Translations under genes and position numbers: made by a program
Assembly (NCBI RefSeq): GCF_036884655.1
Contig: NC_088331.1
Location: 14,665,001 to 14,729,000, forward strand
Source of the DNA: Musa acuminata AAA Group
Taxonomy: Eukaryota > Streptophyta > Magnoliopsida > Zingiberales > Musaceae
DNA length: 64,000 nt
Direction of reading: 5' to 3'
Part shown: piece by piece, positions 43,430 to 55,170 of the stretch
Layout: every line of letters starts with the position of its first letter
How positions within the stretch are numbered: the stretch's first letter is position 1
The notes under the pieces: generated by a model
Told to the model about the DNA's origin: nothing
Databases searched by the model: none
Seen by the model: only the letters and a program-made list of their open reading frames with translations

Positions 43430-44358
43430 TAAGAGGGTTTCGATTACCTCATCGTTGAATGTGGTTAAGGCATAGTTTGCCACCTCGTCTTTGTTGATTT
43501 TCTCCTCGTCTTCGAAGGAGCTCGATTCATCCCACTTTGTGTTCTTCTTCTTGCGTTCAAAGTAAGTAGTTCCGTTCTTTTTATTCTTAAATTTTTATTT
43601 CTTTAATTTTTTAAATTTCATTTGTAGTTCTTGTTCACCATCACTTGAGCTTATGCTCGAATGGTCTTCAAATATTCTATGTCCTAAATCCTTCCTATTC
43701 TTTGGAATGTTGTTTTGTTCATCATGTTCATCATGTGTATTGCGCACCATTTCATATGTAATCAATGAGCCGATAAGTTCTTTAAGTGAAAAAATATTTA
43801 AATTTTTTATCTCTTGTATTGCGGTTATTTTAGGATCCCACCTTTTTGGAAGGGATCTTAAGATCTTGCTTACGAGATCAAAATTCGAAAAAGATTTACC
43901 AAGAACTCTTAGATTATTGATGACATCCGTGAAACGGGTGTATATGTCGCCTATAGTCTCGCTTGGTTGCATCCGAAAAAGCTCAAAATCATGCAATAAA
44001 ATATTAACTTTCAGAGTCTATTAACTCTACTAGTTCCCTCGTGTGTGATTTCAAGTGTTCGCCAAATATCAAAAGCCATTTCGCACGTAGAAATCCGATT
44101 GAACTCATTTTTGTCCAAAGTGCAAAATAAGGCATTCATAGCCTTTGCGTTTAAAGAAAAATACTTCTTCTCCAAATCCGACAATTTGTTCATCGGTTTA
44201 GAGGGAAGTTGAAAATCATTTTCAACAATATTCCATAAATCCAAATTCATAGAAATCAAGAAAACTCTCATTCGAGTTTTCCAATAAGTGTAGTCCAATC
44301 CATTAAACAACGGTGGACGAACAACCGATAAGCCCTCTTGAAAGCCTTGAAGAGCCAT
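43430..44358 (-). pseudogene. gag: E2 gag relic (sirevirus type)
   Basis: The frame at 44358-44011 starts MALQGFQEGLSVVRPPLFNG and shows YTYWKTRMRVFLISMNLDLW and AFDIWRTLEITHEGTSRV. After a frameshift the frame at 43996-43595 continues FELFRMQPSETIGDIYTRFT, LPKRWDPKITAIQE and LKELIGSLITYEMV. The zinc-knuckle segment is deleted. An acidic KKNTKWDESSSFEDEEK region follows at about 43470-43560, parallel to E1 Gag residues 300-325. Confidence 0.88.
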
Positions 44359-44394
44359 TTCTCTCGGGTGTAAATATGAAATGAGAAATACCGG

Positions 44395-44406
44395 GCTCTG
44401 ATACCA
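44395..44406 (-). other. E2 primer-binding site
   Basis: The minus strand reads TGGTATCAGAGC, complementary to initiator-Met tRNA, two bases from the LTR end. Confidence 0.88.
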
Positions 44407-44408
44407 AT

Positions 44409-46193
44409 TGTTAGGATCAAGAGCACTAAGAGGGGGGGGGGGGTTGAATTAGTGCAGCGAAAAACTTTTGACGATTAAAACTACATTCGTACGATAAAAG
44501 CGATTTTGGTAAGAAAGCCGATTCGTAAATCACTTTAACTTGTGATCAAGCGAGATGCAGTTAAAGCAAAGATATAAAGGCAGTTTACAATTATGATGGA
44601 CATCAGAATGTAAGTGCAAACTGAAATATGATGTTCGTACGATAAAACCGATTTCCGTCTTAACGTCGATTCAAAAAATACTTAACTATGAAACATGTTC
44701 GTAAATGAGCAGAAGGCAATAAGCTACTAAGGAGGTTTGTAATAAAGATAAGATGCTCAAAGTAAATGCAAACCGAGATTTAGAGTGGTTCGGTCAATCT
44801 TGACCTACATCCACTTTTGGCTTCCTCCTCCGATAAGATCACTGACATCCACTAAAGGCCTTCCTTCAATAGGTGAAGGCCAACCACCCTATTACAGTTT
44901 CATTCCTTTTGACGGGCTTAGGGGACAACCCTTACAGAATTTTCTCTCCTCTCTTGAAAGATCAAAACTTGGAAGAAAAGAGAGAGGAGAACTTCTAGCC
45001 TTTACAACACTTTTGAGCTCTAAAATCACATAGTAAGATCAAGCTTTCAATTCCCTTTCATGCAGGAAAGGGTGGGGTATATATAGGCCCCAAACTAGTT
45101 TGAATTTGGAGCTTAAAAATGTTACCTCCCAAATTTTCAAGGTCCTGGTGGTACTACCTCCTGACTGGGGCTGTACAATCGCTTGGTAGCTCGGAGACTG
45201 AGCCTTTGGGCGGTGCCACCGCTTGATAGGGGCGGTTGCACCGCCCAATCTCGCTCAGAGACTGAGCCCAGGTGGTGCCACCGCCTGACTTGGGCGGTTG
45301 CACCGCCCAGCTTTCCTAGGAGACCATCTCTTGGGCGGTGCCACCGCCGACCCTAGTAGTGCCACCGCATGGTAGGAATTCTGGTCCGAATGGGTTGATC
45401 CATTCGGCCCAATTTGGGTCTATCAAGGGCCCAATTGCCCCCAAATTAAGTTAATGGGATCATCTCCCATTCCTAACTTAATCTACATGCTAACTACGAT
45501 AAATTCTTAAGACATTTACTGCAACTTGCTCCGGTGCGTCAATCGCTTCTTCCGGCGAACTTCTGGCGAACATCCGACGAACCTTCGGCGATGCTCCGGC
45601 GGACTTTCAGCAAACTCCTGGACTTCCGGCGATCCACTTGACGAGTTCCGACGAGCTTCTTTGGCAAGCTCCTGGACTTCTCGGATTTGTTCCCGTAGAA
45701 CCTCCGACGACCGTCCGGACTTCCGTCGAACTCTCGAACTCCCAACGTGATCATAGTCTTGACTCTGGCGCAACTCCTGCTGCATATCTTTCTTCCATCG
45801 TAGTTAATCCTGCACATGTAAAATAAAACTTCGATCGAGACAATTAATCCTAAGCAATTAACCAAGTTGTCTGGCATGTCATTGGTCCCTCGACGCTTCA
45901 TCCGATTATTCGGCGCATCGTCCTCTCCTGCGGCCTATTGCCCAATCGGCTAGTTGACTCCGCAACTCCGATATGTTTGGTACAATACTTGTTCTTCTTG
46001 GCCCGATGCCCGAGTCCACGGCCCGAAGCTTTCTGTCGATATGTCGACCGATCCATCGGCTCGACATCTAATCTTCTGACATGTTCCTTCGGCACAACAT
46101 GATTTTTTCTGCTTTAATTGTCTCATCTTGATCGAAGCATCCTGCGTAACTCAAAACGCAGATTAAAACATAAACATAATTATTAATTAATTT
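44409..46193 (-). repeat. E2 5' LTR
   Basis: Inner end TGTTAGGATC is intact at 44409 beside a G-tract (44432-44443). The outer end is lost near 46193, about 25 bp before the expected TTCAACA. It carries the larger palindrome cluster (45150-45375) and a TATA box at 45074-45091. Confidence 0.88.
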
Positions 46194-46340
46194 CGGAAAT
46201 ATCGAAACTGATGATTCTTCACACGTCTTGAGTTTTTGCAGCTCTTCGATGACCTAGAGTGTAGTTGGATGAGCTTGGGATGGCAGGCTGACTGAACGAA
46301 CATGCAAGGAAGTCTCTGCTGCTGCAGTAGAACTAGCCAT
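46194..46340 (-). pseudogene. DUF241 copy B, 5' part
   Basis: From the ATG at 46340 the minus strand encodes MASSTAAAETSLHVRSVSLP, then SQAHPTTL, followed by TAG where copies A and C have tryptophan. It then runs VIEELQKLKT up to SSVSIFPK, where E2 begins. The nonsense codon and the E2 insertion both inactivate it. Confidence 0.88.
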
Positions 46341-47104
46341 TGTTGTCTTCTCTTCTGCTAAGCTCTTCTCAAATTCAATGGATTGGACAAGAAGAATGAT
46401 AGACTTGTTCTGGTCCTGCTGCTCTACCTCCTTGTATATGGATCACAACACATACAAGGAGACACCTGGATTCATGGTAAACCAGGTCATTCTTGTGATG
46501 ACAACTTAAGTCTTGGTTTGCAGTGGAAGACAAGTAACAGTTCAGCAGACACGTCGCTCTTCTATATTCCACATGATTGGTTTCGAGTCTGACAAATCTT
46601 CATCCAAATGTATGCTATTGGTTGGTATTCTTCTTATCATTAAGCATTTATGTACATTAGTTTGATACTTGTCTCTAAGTTGTCTTCTTAATTATTAACC
46701 TGCTGGTAGATCCGAAGCTACCTTTTACAAGGTTTCTGCTGAAGCACGAGGTCATGAAAAAGAGAACACAGATTCCATCTTTCTCATGGATTACAAAGAG
46801 TTATGGTGCTTTCTATTATTGCTGTTTTCTTAAAGCTCAACATGATAGATTGATATGGTGATAAAAAAAAATGGCAAAGAGAAGAAGAAACCAAAAACAA
46901 AGTTGTGGATGTTTGATTGGATTGGTCTTTGAAATATCAGGTGTTGCTGTACCCGAATAGGACATGCAGATCTAATAGCTACTTGTTTGTCTACAATGAG
47001 AATGGATTATCACTATCGAATATTTTTTTCAATAAACTCAGGTTATGCTTTGATCTTGAACAGTAAATATGTCATTAACTAGTACTTTCTGATCATTGGA
47101 CATT
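46341..47104. repeat. Paralogous spacer, unit B (5' flank of DUF241 copy B)
   Basis: Closely matches 56108-56870: the GGTCCTGCTGCTCTACCTCC block, AACCAGGTCAT, ATGGATTACAAAGA and AAACTCAGGTTATGC strings. TATA is weakened to GTATATGG (46434-46441). No gene was seen. Confidence 0.82.
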
Positions 47105-47700
47105 TATTATGGAGGACCTACATATTTCAAATCTTAGCTGTTAATTGTTGCTGGTAGATCCAATATTCATCAACTACCGTTGATATTTTCTTATTCGCTA
47201 TTTTTATCAATTTAAGCTGAAATTATATATTTTTTGGATCTATTTTTTTATGAAATGTTGAAAACATCTAATGAAGCCTATATGACATTTTTTTTATTTG
47301 TGTTATTAAAAGTTTTATTTTCAGTCAAGTTAGCCCTTGAAAAACTGAATTTTTCTTTTTTTTATTTTTGGTTAATTTATAGTGAATGTAGAACCAATTT
47401 TGGTCAAAAATTATTTCAATATTATCAGTGATGATTTTATGAACTTTTGAAAAAGAAAAATAGATCTTGAGTTACACTATTTTTGAATAAAATTATATTT
47501 TTTTATTTTTGAAACAGTGTAACTCTATTCAAAACAAATAATTTAACTGAATCTTTTTATCCAAGAACACTAAAATTTTTATTAAATATTGAAAATGCCT
47601 AGGAGACTCCTAAATGTTTTTTTTTAATTTTTTGCATCATTAAAGGATCTAATTTTAGTTAATTCAACCTTAGCGCTGAAATCTCTTTCTTCTTTATTTT
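47105..47700. repeat. AT-rich repeat unit, single copy in unit B
   Basis: One unit of the array expanded at 56880-58745. Landmarks: CATATTTCAAATCTTAGCTG at the start, then GAATGTAGAACCAATTTTGG and AATATTATCAGTGATGA near 47383-47425. Noncoding. Confidence 0.7.
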
Positions 47701-48527
47701 TAAGCCAAAGTTTTTATGCAAGTGCATCATATAGTTTAATATCCTTTTGGTCATTAAACATTTATGATCACAGGTGCCTTATTTTGATGCTTGTCCCAAG
47801 TTGTCTGCTAAATTATTAAACTGCTTGTAGATCTAAAGCTGGCTTTACAACTAGTCTGACAAAGGACTTGCTTATGTACCAAAGGCATGAAAAAGAAAGC
47901 ACATAGGTTCTTTCTCAAAGATTACAATTATCAATAATTCAGATACCTACTTGGTCCTTGTTGTCATGTCCATGCACACCCTTGGTGTTTTTGTTGTTTC
48001 AGCAGTAGTCTCTTTGTTTTTCTTGAGCAGCAGAGCTTTAAATATATGTGAACTCGTTTGGAACATGCTTTCTGTGTTTGTTATGTTTTTAGAGTAAGCA
48101 TCTGTTCAGAAGATCAGGAAACATGGAGCATCTTGTACACCTTTCTCAATCAATATTTTGAGACTAAGATATGGTAAGCTTTCCAAATCATAGCACCAGA
48201 TGTTCCTTCTGAAATTCAAAGGTTGCAGACCTGCAATAGTTATGCTGATTTAGTTCCTAGTATTCTATCAGGTCATGGACATGAAGATACTGTCAACCAT
48301 CAGCCCTCTCTGCCTGTAGCTACATCTTATTCAAGAACACAACCTTATAATCCTGCATAGAGCTCATCCGCTGTTTCTTAACCAAGTAAGGTTGATGTGT
48401 TTTTTGTTTTTGTAGTATTTTGCGAACTTGCTACTCATCATTATTGTCCCCGTTATAATATAATTTTTTGAAGTGTACTTTTTGAATATATATTTGTTTG
48501 TGATAGTTTAGCACATAGAGTAATATT
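47701..48527. repeat. Paralogous spacer, unit B (matches 3300-3890 and 32735-32870)
   Basis: Shares the TATGCAAGTGCATCATAT and GGTGTTTTTGTTGTTTCAGC strings with the other units. It ends at the TATTA duplication (48528-48532) of C4. No gene was seen. Confidence 0.72.
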
Positions 48528-48532
48528 TATTA

Positions 48533-49331
48533 TGTTGGGTACAGTCCATATGAGCTCGGACAAATTCGGACAAATTGGATCGTTTGAGCCCAAATCAAAG
48601 AAATTAAAGAGAGAAAGAGAGAAAGGGCAAAAACGAGTGACCGCAGCGTGCGTGTGTGCAGGAGAGCGTGCAGCGTGCGACGGCATGAAAAGAGAAATAG
48701 AGAGAGAAAGAGAGAAAGGGCAAAAACGAGTGACCGCAGCGTGCGTGTGTGCAGGAGAGCGTGCAGCGTGCGACGGCATGAAAAGAGAAATAGAGAGAGA
48801 AAGTAACGTTTTTAAGTTTTCTGTTTGACGATCGATGGTAAAATATTATCAGTTTTGGCCCAAATTTTATATAGAGAATTCTTGCAGCAAACTCTACAAT
48901 TCTAATGGTGTTGATCTATAGTTTACCCTCTCTAGGGTATTTTCCTGCTATATCTACTTTGTGAGACCTAGAATTCTCTTACGAGGAGATCCATCCAATG
49001 CGGTGAAGATATGCTATTCATGAGCCAAGATATATGATCTTGATGTTATTGTGATCCTCTAGTTATTCTTGAGAAGACCTATTATAAACATATTATCATT
49101 ACTATTGATAGTGGAAGTTTGAGGTGGACTACGATCCCGTGATTTTTCCCACATTGGGTTTTCCATGTTAAAAGATTTGGTCTCACTGTGTGATTGATTA
49201 TTTGCTCTATTGTTTATGTTGTGCTAGTTGATATTTTTATTTGGATATCGAGTTGGTATTTTGATAAGGAACCCATTTTGATACACAAAGAGGAAAAGGA
49301 ATATTCTACTTTAACAGGTTCTTTCCCAACA
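48533..49331 (+). repeat. C4 5' LTR (799 bp, with 93-bp internal duplication)
   Basis: Starts TGTTGGGTAC and ends TTTCCCAACA. A 93-bp segment (GAAAGGGCAAAAACGAG onward) occurs twice in tandem, the copies starting at 48621 and 48714. The 3' LTR has it once, which accounts for nearly all of the 102-bp length difference. Confidence 0.93.
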
Positions 49332-49333
49332 AG

Positions 49334-49345
49334 TGGTATCAGAGC
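49334..49345 (+). other. C4 primer-binding site
   Basis: TGGTATCAGAGC, two bases after the LTR end. Confidence 0.92.
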
Positions 49346-49384
49346 AACAGATTATTTGGTGCTATTTTTTCTTGTGTGATTGAA

Positions 49385-50686
49385 ATGGAGCAGTCATATG
49401 GTATGATTAAATTGAACTCATCAAATTATTCCACTTGGAGGCGTCTGATGGAAGATTTACTTTATTGCAAAGATTTATATAAGTCTATCAAGGTTAAAGA
49501 TAAACCTTCTACTATGGACGATGAAGAATGGGAAGTTTAACATAGAAAAACTATTGCCTATATTAGAAAATGGATGGATATAAACTTGCATGAGCATATT
49601 TCAGATGAAACCAAAGCTGATGTTGTTTGGCAAAGGTTAGAAAATCTCTTTGCGAAAAAGACAATGGGAAATAGAATTTCTCTCCTCAGAAGGTTTGTAA
49701 ATTTGAAGTATAAAGATGGTGGTAATATTGTTGAGCACATAAGCCTATTTCAGAGTCTTACAAACAAGTTGGTTGCTATGAAAATGAATATAGATGATGA
49801 GATGCGAGGATTATTACTTCTCAGCTCTTTACTAGAAAGTTGGGAAACGTATGTGGTGATTATTTGTAACTCCACGCCAAAAGGGACTCTAACTATAGAT
49901 ATGGTTAAAGACAGTTTGCTAAATGAAGATGCCAGAAGGAAAGAACATGGTGAATCTTCTTCTAGGGCATTTGTTACTGAAAAATAAGAAAGACGTGAAA
50001 GAAGTCATAGCAGAAATCCACATGGTTATAGAGGAAGATTCAAGTCTAAAAGAGATATCAAATGTTTTCACTGTAATAGGCCAGGTCACATGAAGAAAGA
50101 GTGTAGGTTTTGGAAGCGAGAACAGAATGAAATGAAGAAAAATGAGAAAGAGACCAATACAATTGCTGCTGAAGATAATATCACTATTGTCTGTGATGAA
50201 GGTTGTGTTAGTTTTGTAGCTCAGGACAGTAACTGGGTAATTGACTCTGGTGCTTCATTTCATGTTACTTCTCATGATGATTTCTTTAGATCTTACACTG
50301 CTGGTGATTTTGGTAATGTCGGAATGGGAAACAGTGGTACATATAAGATTGTGGGTATTGGAGATATTTGCTTGGAGACCAGTATTGGGAGCAAATTGAT
50401 ACTCAAAGATGTAAGGCATGTTCCAGATATTCGACTTAACTTGATATCTACAGGTAGACTTGATGATGAGGGCTTTGCACATTATTTTGGTGAAAGTAAA
50501 TGGAAACTCACTAAAGGTTCTCTGATTGTGGCAAGAAGAAAGAAACTTAACTCCTTTTATGTCATGGAAGCTAAGCTATACAAAGGAGAGATTAATGCAA
50601 TTCAAAAAGGTGAAAGTATAGATCTTTGGCATAAGAGGCTTGGACATATCAGCGAGAAGGGACTTCAAACTCTTGCTAGAAAGTAG
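49385..50686 (+). pseudogene. C4 gag - protease - pre-integrase relic
   Basis: From ATG 49385 the Gag reads MIKLNSSNYSTWRRLMEDLL. TAA stops occur at 49538 and 49985 in an otherwise continuous frame. UBN2 text includes WQRLENLFAKKTMGNR and RRFVNLKYKDGGN. The CCHC knuckle CFHCNRPGHMKKEC lies at about 50069-50110. The protease site WVIDSGASFHVTSHDDF is intact (about 50235-50285), followed by LKDVRHVPDIRLNLIST and the pre-integrase motif LWHKRLGHISEKGLQ. The frame closes at TAG 50684, where relatives have glutamine. Confidence 0.9.
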
Positions 50687-51480
50687 TTCTTACCAGAGTT
50701 GCAAGGTACATCTCTTAAATCTTGTGATCATTGCTTAGTTGGAAAAACACATAGAGTTGCATTTCATACATATCCATCATCTAGAAGATAAGATATTATT
50801 GATTTAGTTCATACTGATGTTTGTACTATGCAAACTAGAACTCTTGGAGGTGCTCTTTATTTTGTTACTTTTATTAATGACCATTCTAGAAAAGTGTGGG
50901 CTTTTGCTTTGAAATCTAAAGACTAGGTACTCGATGTTTTCAAGGAGTTTCATGCCGGCGTTGAAAGAGAAACTAGCAGAAAACTAAAGTGTATTCGATC
51001 AGATAATGGTGGCAAGTACATGAGTCCTTTTGAGAATTATTGCAGGTTCCATGGAATCAGGCTTGAGAAAACAGTTCTTAAAACTCCTCAACAGAACGGT
51101 GTGGCAGAAAGGATGAACAGAACCATTGAAGAAAGGATTAGGTGTATGCTTTCCCACGCCAAGTTACCAAAGTCATTTTGGGGGAGGCTATGAGAACTAC
51201 AGTTGATCTGATAAATCTTTCTCCAGCAGTTCCTTTGAAAGATGATGTTCCAGAGAGAGTATGGAGAGGAAAAGATATCTCTTATAATCACTTAAAAGTC
51301 TTTGGGTGTAAAGCATTTGTTCATATTCCCAAAGATAAGAGGTCTAAGTTTGATAGTAAAGCAAAAGCATGTATCTTCTTGGGATATGGTCATGAAGAGT
51401 TTTGGTACAGATTATGGGATCCAGTGAATAAGAAGATTATTAGAAGCAGAGATGTTGTGTTTCTTGAAGACCAATTGTTT
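50687..51480 (+). pseudogene. C4 integrase relic
   Basis: The continuing text shows CDHCLVGKTHRV, DLVHTDVC, FINDHSRKVWAFALKSKD, IRSDNGG and NGVAERMNRTIEERIRC, the integrase zinc-finger and DDE core. Stops fall in QD/QV positions (CAA or CAG changed to TAA or TAG). A frameshift near 51170-51185 moves reading into the frame at 51142-51564, which shows INLSPAVPLKDDVPERVW and FLGYGHEEFWYRLWDP. Confidence 0.88.
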
Positions 51481-53299
51481 GATGATGGTGATAATATTGA
51501 GAAGCCAAAAACCTCTTTATATTCCTTGGAGTTTGGGTCCAGTTCCTTCATCTGTAGTTCATGATGATCATGGGGGAGATGAACAAGAAGATTATGGTGA
51601 GAATACCAATGATGATACACCTACAATTGATGATGCTGAACCAACTGAACATGCACCTCCACCACCAGTTGAGATTCCATTGAGAAGATCCACTAGAGAG
51701 CGACAACCATCTACCAGATATCCTCCACATGAGTATGTTATGCTTACTGACGGGGGAGAGTCAGAAACTTACCAAGAAGCTATTCTACATGAGTATAAGA
51801 ATGAGTGGGTTAAAGCCATGCAAGAAGAGATGCAATCCTTGCTTGAGAACCACACCTATGACTTGGTAAAATTGCCTAAAGAGAAGAAAGCTCTCAAGAA
51901 TAAGTGAGTTTACAAATTAAAGACTGAAAACAATAGCTCACAACAAAGATACAAGGCACGACTAGTTGTGAAAGGATTCAGTCAGAAGAAAGGTATTGAC
52001 TTTGAAGAAATATTTTCTCTAGTTGTGAAAATGTTCTCTATCCGAGTTGTTCTTGGTTTGGCTGCCCACTTGAATTTAGAAGTTGAGTAACTTGATGTGA
52101 AAACAACATTTCTTCATGGTGACTTAGAAGAAGAAATTTACATGGAGCAACCAGAAGGTTTCAAAGTCAAGGGAAAAGAAAATATAGTGTGTAAGCTTAG
52201 GAAAAGCTTATATGGACTCAAACAGGCACCTAGACAGTGGTATAAGAAGTTTGATTCTTTTATGATGAGCCAAGGGTATGATAGAACCACATCTGATCAT
52301 TGTGTGTTTATGAAGAAATTTTCAGATGATAATTTTATTATTTTACTGCTATATGTTGATGATATACTGATTATTGGCCATGATGTTGGAAAAATTAGAA
52401 AGCTTAAAAAAGAGCTAATTAAGTCTTTTGCCATGAAAGACTTGGGATCGGTGAAACAAATACTTGGCATGAAGATTCTTCGTGATAGGAAGAAAAGGAA
52501 GATTTGGCTATCTCAAGAGACTTACATTGAAAAGGTTCTTAAAAGATTCAATATAAGTAAAGCCAAAGCAGTTTGTTCTCCACTTGTAGGTCATTTCAAG
52601 CTTAGTTCGAAACAATGTCCTACAAGTGAGAAAGAAAAAAAAGAAATGTCCAAAGTGTCTTACTCATCTACAGTAGGCAGTTTGATGTATGCTATGATTT
52701 GTACTAGGCCAGATATAGCTCATGCAGTTAGAGTTGTCAGTCGATTTCTCTCTAATCCTGGAAAAGAACATTGGGCAGTAGTGAAATGGATATTAAGATA
52801 TCTAAGAGGTACTTCTAGGTTATGTTTATGTTTTGGTAATGATGAACCTGTGTTAGAAGGGTACACAGATGCAGATATGGCAAGTGATACTGATTCCAGG
52901 AAGTCAACTTCGGGATTCTTGATGACATTTGCAAGAGGAGCAGTCTATTAGTAGTCTAAGTTACAGAAGTGTGTTGCTCTATCAATCACAAAAGCTATCA
53001 ATCACAAAAGCAGAATACATAGCAATTACTGAAGCCTGTAAGGAAGCTTTATGGATGAAAAAGTTTACTGTGATAGTCAGAGTGTCATTCACCTCTCCAA
53101 GAATTCAACATACCATTCTAGATCCAAGCATATTGATGTGAGATATCACTGGATTCGTGATGTGCTTGAGTTGAAAGAATTACAGTTGGAGAAAGTGCAT
53201 ACCAATGATAATGGTTCAGATATGTTGACAAAGTCTTTGCCTAAGGAGAAGCTTGAAGCATGTAGGCGAAGAGCAGGCTTGGTACAACCTACCATATGA
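51481..53299 (+). pseudogene. C4 reverse transcriptase - RNase H relic
   Basis: The frame at 51452-51907 covers the linker and RT start (RSTRERQPSTRYPPHEYVML, WVKAMQEEMQSLLENHTYDL), closed by TGA in place of a tryptophan codon. The frame at 52097-52951 shows [35 protein letters not shown], catalytic LLLYVDDILII, YSSTVGSLMYAMICTRPDIA and DTDSRKSTSGF. RNase H continues after a frameshift near 52945-53040 and ends HWIRDVLELKELQLEKVHTN, then LTKSLPKEKLEACRRRAGLV. A short 15-bp tandem duplication (CTATCAATCACAAAA, about 52979-53009) damages the STTEAEY box. Confidence 0.92.
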
Positions 53300-53302
53300 G
53301 TT

Positions 53303-53315
53303 GGAGGGGGAGAAT
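53303..53315 (+). other. C4 polypurine tract
   Basis: GGAGGGGGAGAAT directly before the 3' LTR. Confidence 0.88.
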
Positions 53316-54012
53316 TATAGGGTCCAGCCCATATGTGGGCTTGGACAAATTGGGTCGTTTGAGCCTAAATCAAAGAAATTAAAGAGAGAAAGAGAGAAAG
53401 GGCAAAAACGAGTGACGGCAGCGTGCGTGTGTATAGGAGAGTGTGCAGCGTGCGACGACGTGTAGAGAAAAGAGGAGAGAGAAATAGAGAGAGAAAGTAA
53501 CGTTTCTAAGTTTTATGCTTGATGATCGGTGGCCAAATATTGTCAGTTTTGGCCCAAATTTTATGTGGAGAATTCTTACAGCAAACTCTACAACCCTAAT
53601 TGTGTTGATATACAATTTACCCTCTCTAAGATATTTTCCTGCTATATCCACTTTGTGAGACCTAGAATTCTCTTATGAGGAGATCCATCCAATGCGGTGA
53701 AGATATGCTATTCATGAGCCAAGATCTATGATCTTGATGTTATTGTGATCCTCTAGTTATTCTTGAGAAGACCTACTGTAAACCTGTTATCATTACTATT
53801 GATAGTGGAAGTTTGAGGTGGACTATGGTCCCGTGGTTTTTCCCATATTCGGTTTTTCACGTTAAAAGATTTGGTCTTACTGTGTGATTGATTATTTGCT
53901 CTATTGTTTATGCTATGCTAGTTGATATTTTCATTTGGATATCGAGTTGGTATTTTGATGATGAACCCATTTTGATACACGAAAATAATATTCTGCTTTA
54001 ATTTCCCCAACA
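53316..54012 (+). repeat. C4 3' LTR (697 bp)
   Basis: Starts TATAGGGTCC (mutated TG start) and ends TTTCCCCAACA. It has one copy of the 93-bp segment and many scattered transitions relative to the 5' LTR. TATTA follows. Confidence 0.93.
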
Positions 54013-54017
54013 TATTA

Positions 54018-55170
54018 TTCATGTGCAAATTTGTCCATTATATCTCAAAGCAGAAAATATATGATTAATTCTTTCTAGTGGATCCAATTAAATCTTTTAC
54101 CTGCATCTGTTATCTGATAATTTTATCTAGCTAGTTTACAGTTCAGACAAGCAAATGCCAGATTTACTAGGGTTTAAGAATCAATTGAAATTATTGCTTC
54201 AGAGTGCTCAGTTCATGTTATGCTCGAACTGACAGCGAGAATCTTTAACAGCTAGGTAGCCCACATGAGAAACAATTTGATTGCCCTTCTTTATCATTTA
54301 GCATACAATTAAAGTAGTTGTAAGATGGCTGCTTTTCTTAGAGATTCTCAATGCCACAATTTTTTGAAGTTGTAAGAGTTTTTCATGTCCAAAAGTAAGC
54401 TAGTAACACAGTAGCACACACCACAATTAACCATGTTTTAAGCATGAATAAGAGTTATTTTCTGACTTTGGGCACACAAAGTTCACTTTTTTTTGTTTTT
54501 CTGTGATCTTTACAATTACCATAACTGTTTGATATAGGCAAAAAGTAAATGGTGAATTTGGTAGGCCAGGAAGATGAGACTTTTCAGAATAAAATATCTA
54601 ACAGTAATTTATAATATGGCTTGTGGTTAGCATCAAATATATACCGTAGAAGTAAATTCTAGTAACTAATTAGAATTGTGCAGTCTATATGATCTCCAAA
54701 AGTATTTTTATCTCATACAAGTACATTTATCAATACAGAAAGCAACCATACATTTCTTATTTACTAGGTCCTAATAAAATCCTCTGTTTTCTGGTAGTCA
54801 TGGATTCCAAGTTCCTTCTCCAAAGAGAAAGGCAAATAAGGAAAGAAAGATGAAAGGAGAGCATCCACGCAATACAACGCTATAGTTACTAGTTTTGATC
54901 TACTCCTACCTTTTTAGGGTAAGGTATTCAAGAACACCTTTCTTGATTTTTTCTATATACTCAGTCGAAGTTCTTTAAATAGACAGAAACCAACTTAGTG
55001 GATAATAAACAACAAATTGAAAGATGATATCTCAGGGTAGTAATAGGTCCAACAAATGAAGGCCAAGTAAAACTTCGACGTTTGAGTATTCCACATTTCC
55101 ATTTAAACATGTGTTTCTTTTGTACAATTTTACATCACACATACAACAAGCAAAATTGGAACTCATTAGC
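54018..55170. repeat. Paralogous spacer, unit C (3' flank of DUF241 copy C)
   Basis: The reference copy for the flanks at 4533-4704, 19538-20449 and 37648-37959. AT-rich, without an open frame of note. No gene was seen. Confidence 0.82.

Larger units (their letters stand above)
38595..46193 (-). mobile_element. E2: pol-less sirevirus-like element inside DUF241 copy B
   Basis: Minus-strand element with LTRs of about 1.7-1.8 kb (38595-40316 and 44409-46193), the iMet primer site, a broken gag (43430-44358), a 3-kb noncoding interior and a PPT. Both outer ends are eroded. About 54 bp are missing from the left LTR end and about 25 bp from the right LTR end, and no target duplication exists. The family is related to E1 by gag, U5 block, PPT-like motifs and TATA setting, but LTR sequence divergence is large. 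The two LTRs also differ from each other by many substitutions and indels, so E2 is older than E1. Confidence 0.88.
48533..54012 (+). mobile_element. C4: nearly full-length TNT1-94-like Copia element
   Basis: A plus-strand element of 5.48 kb with LTRs 48533-49331 and 53316-54012, the perfect target duplication TATTA (48528-48532 and 54013-54017), the iMet primer site (49334-49345) and a PPT (53303-53315). One reading frame carries most of gag, protease, RT and RNase H. It is broken by a handful of stops, most of them CAA/CAG or TGG codons changed by single transitions, and by frameshifts in integrase and near the end. It is related to C1. Confidence 0.95.

Noticed and set aside
48532..48828. 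98-aa ORF with an internal repeat
   Set aside because: It is the LTR of C4 read through its 93-bp tandem duplication.
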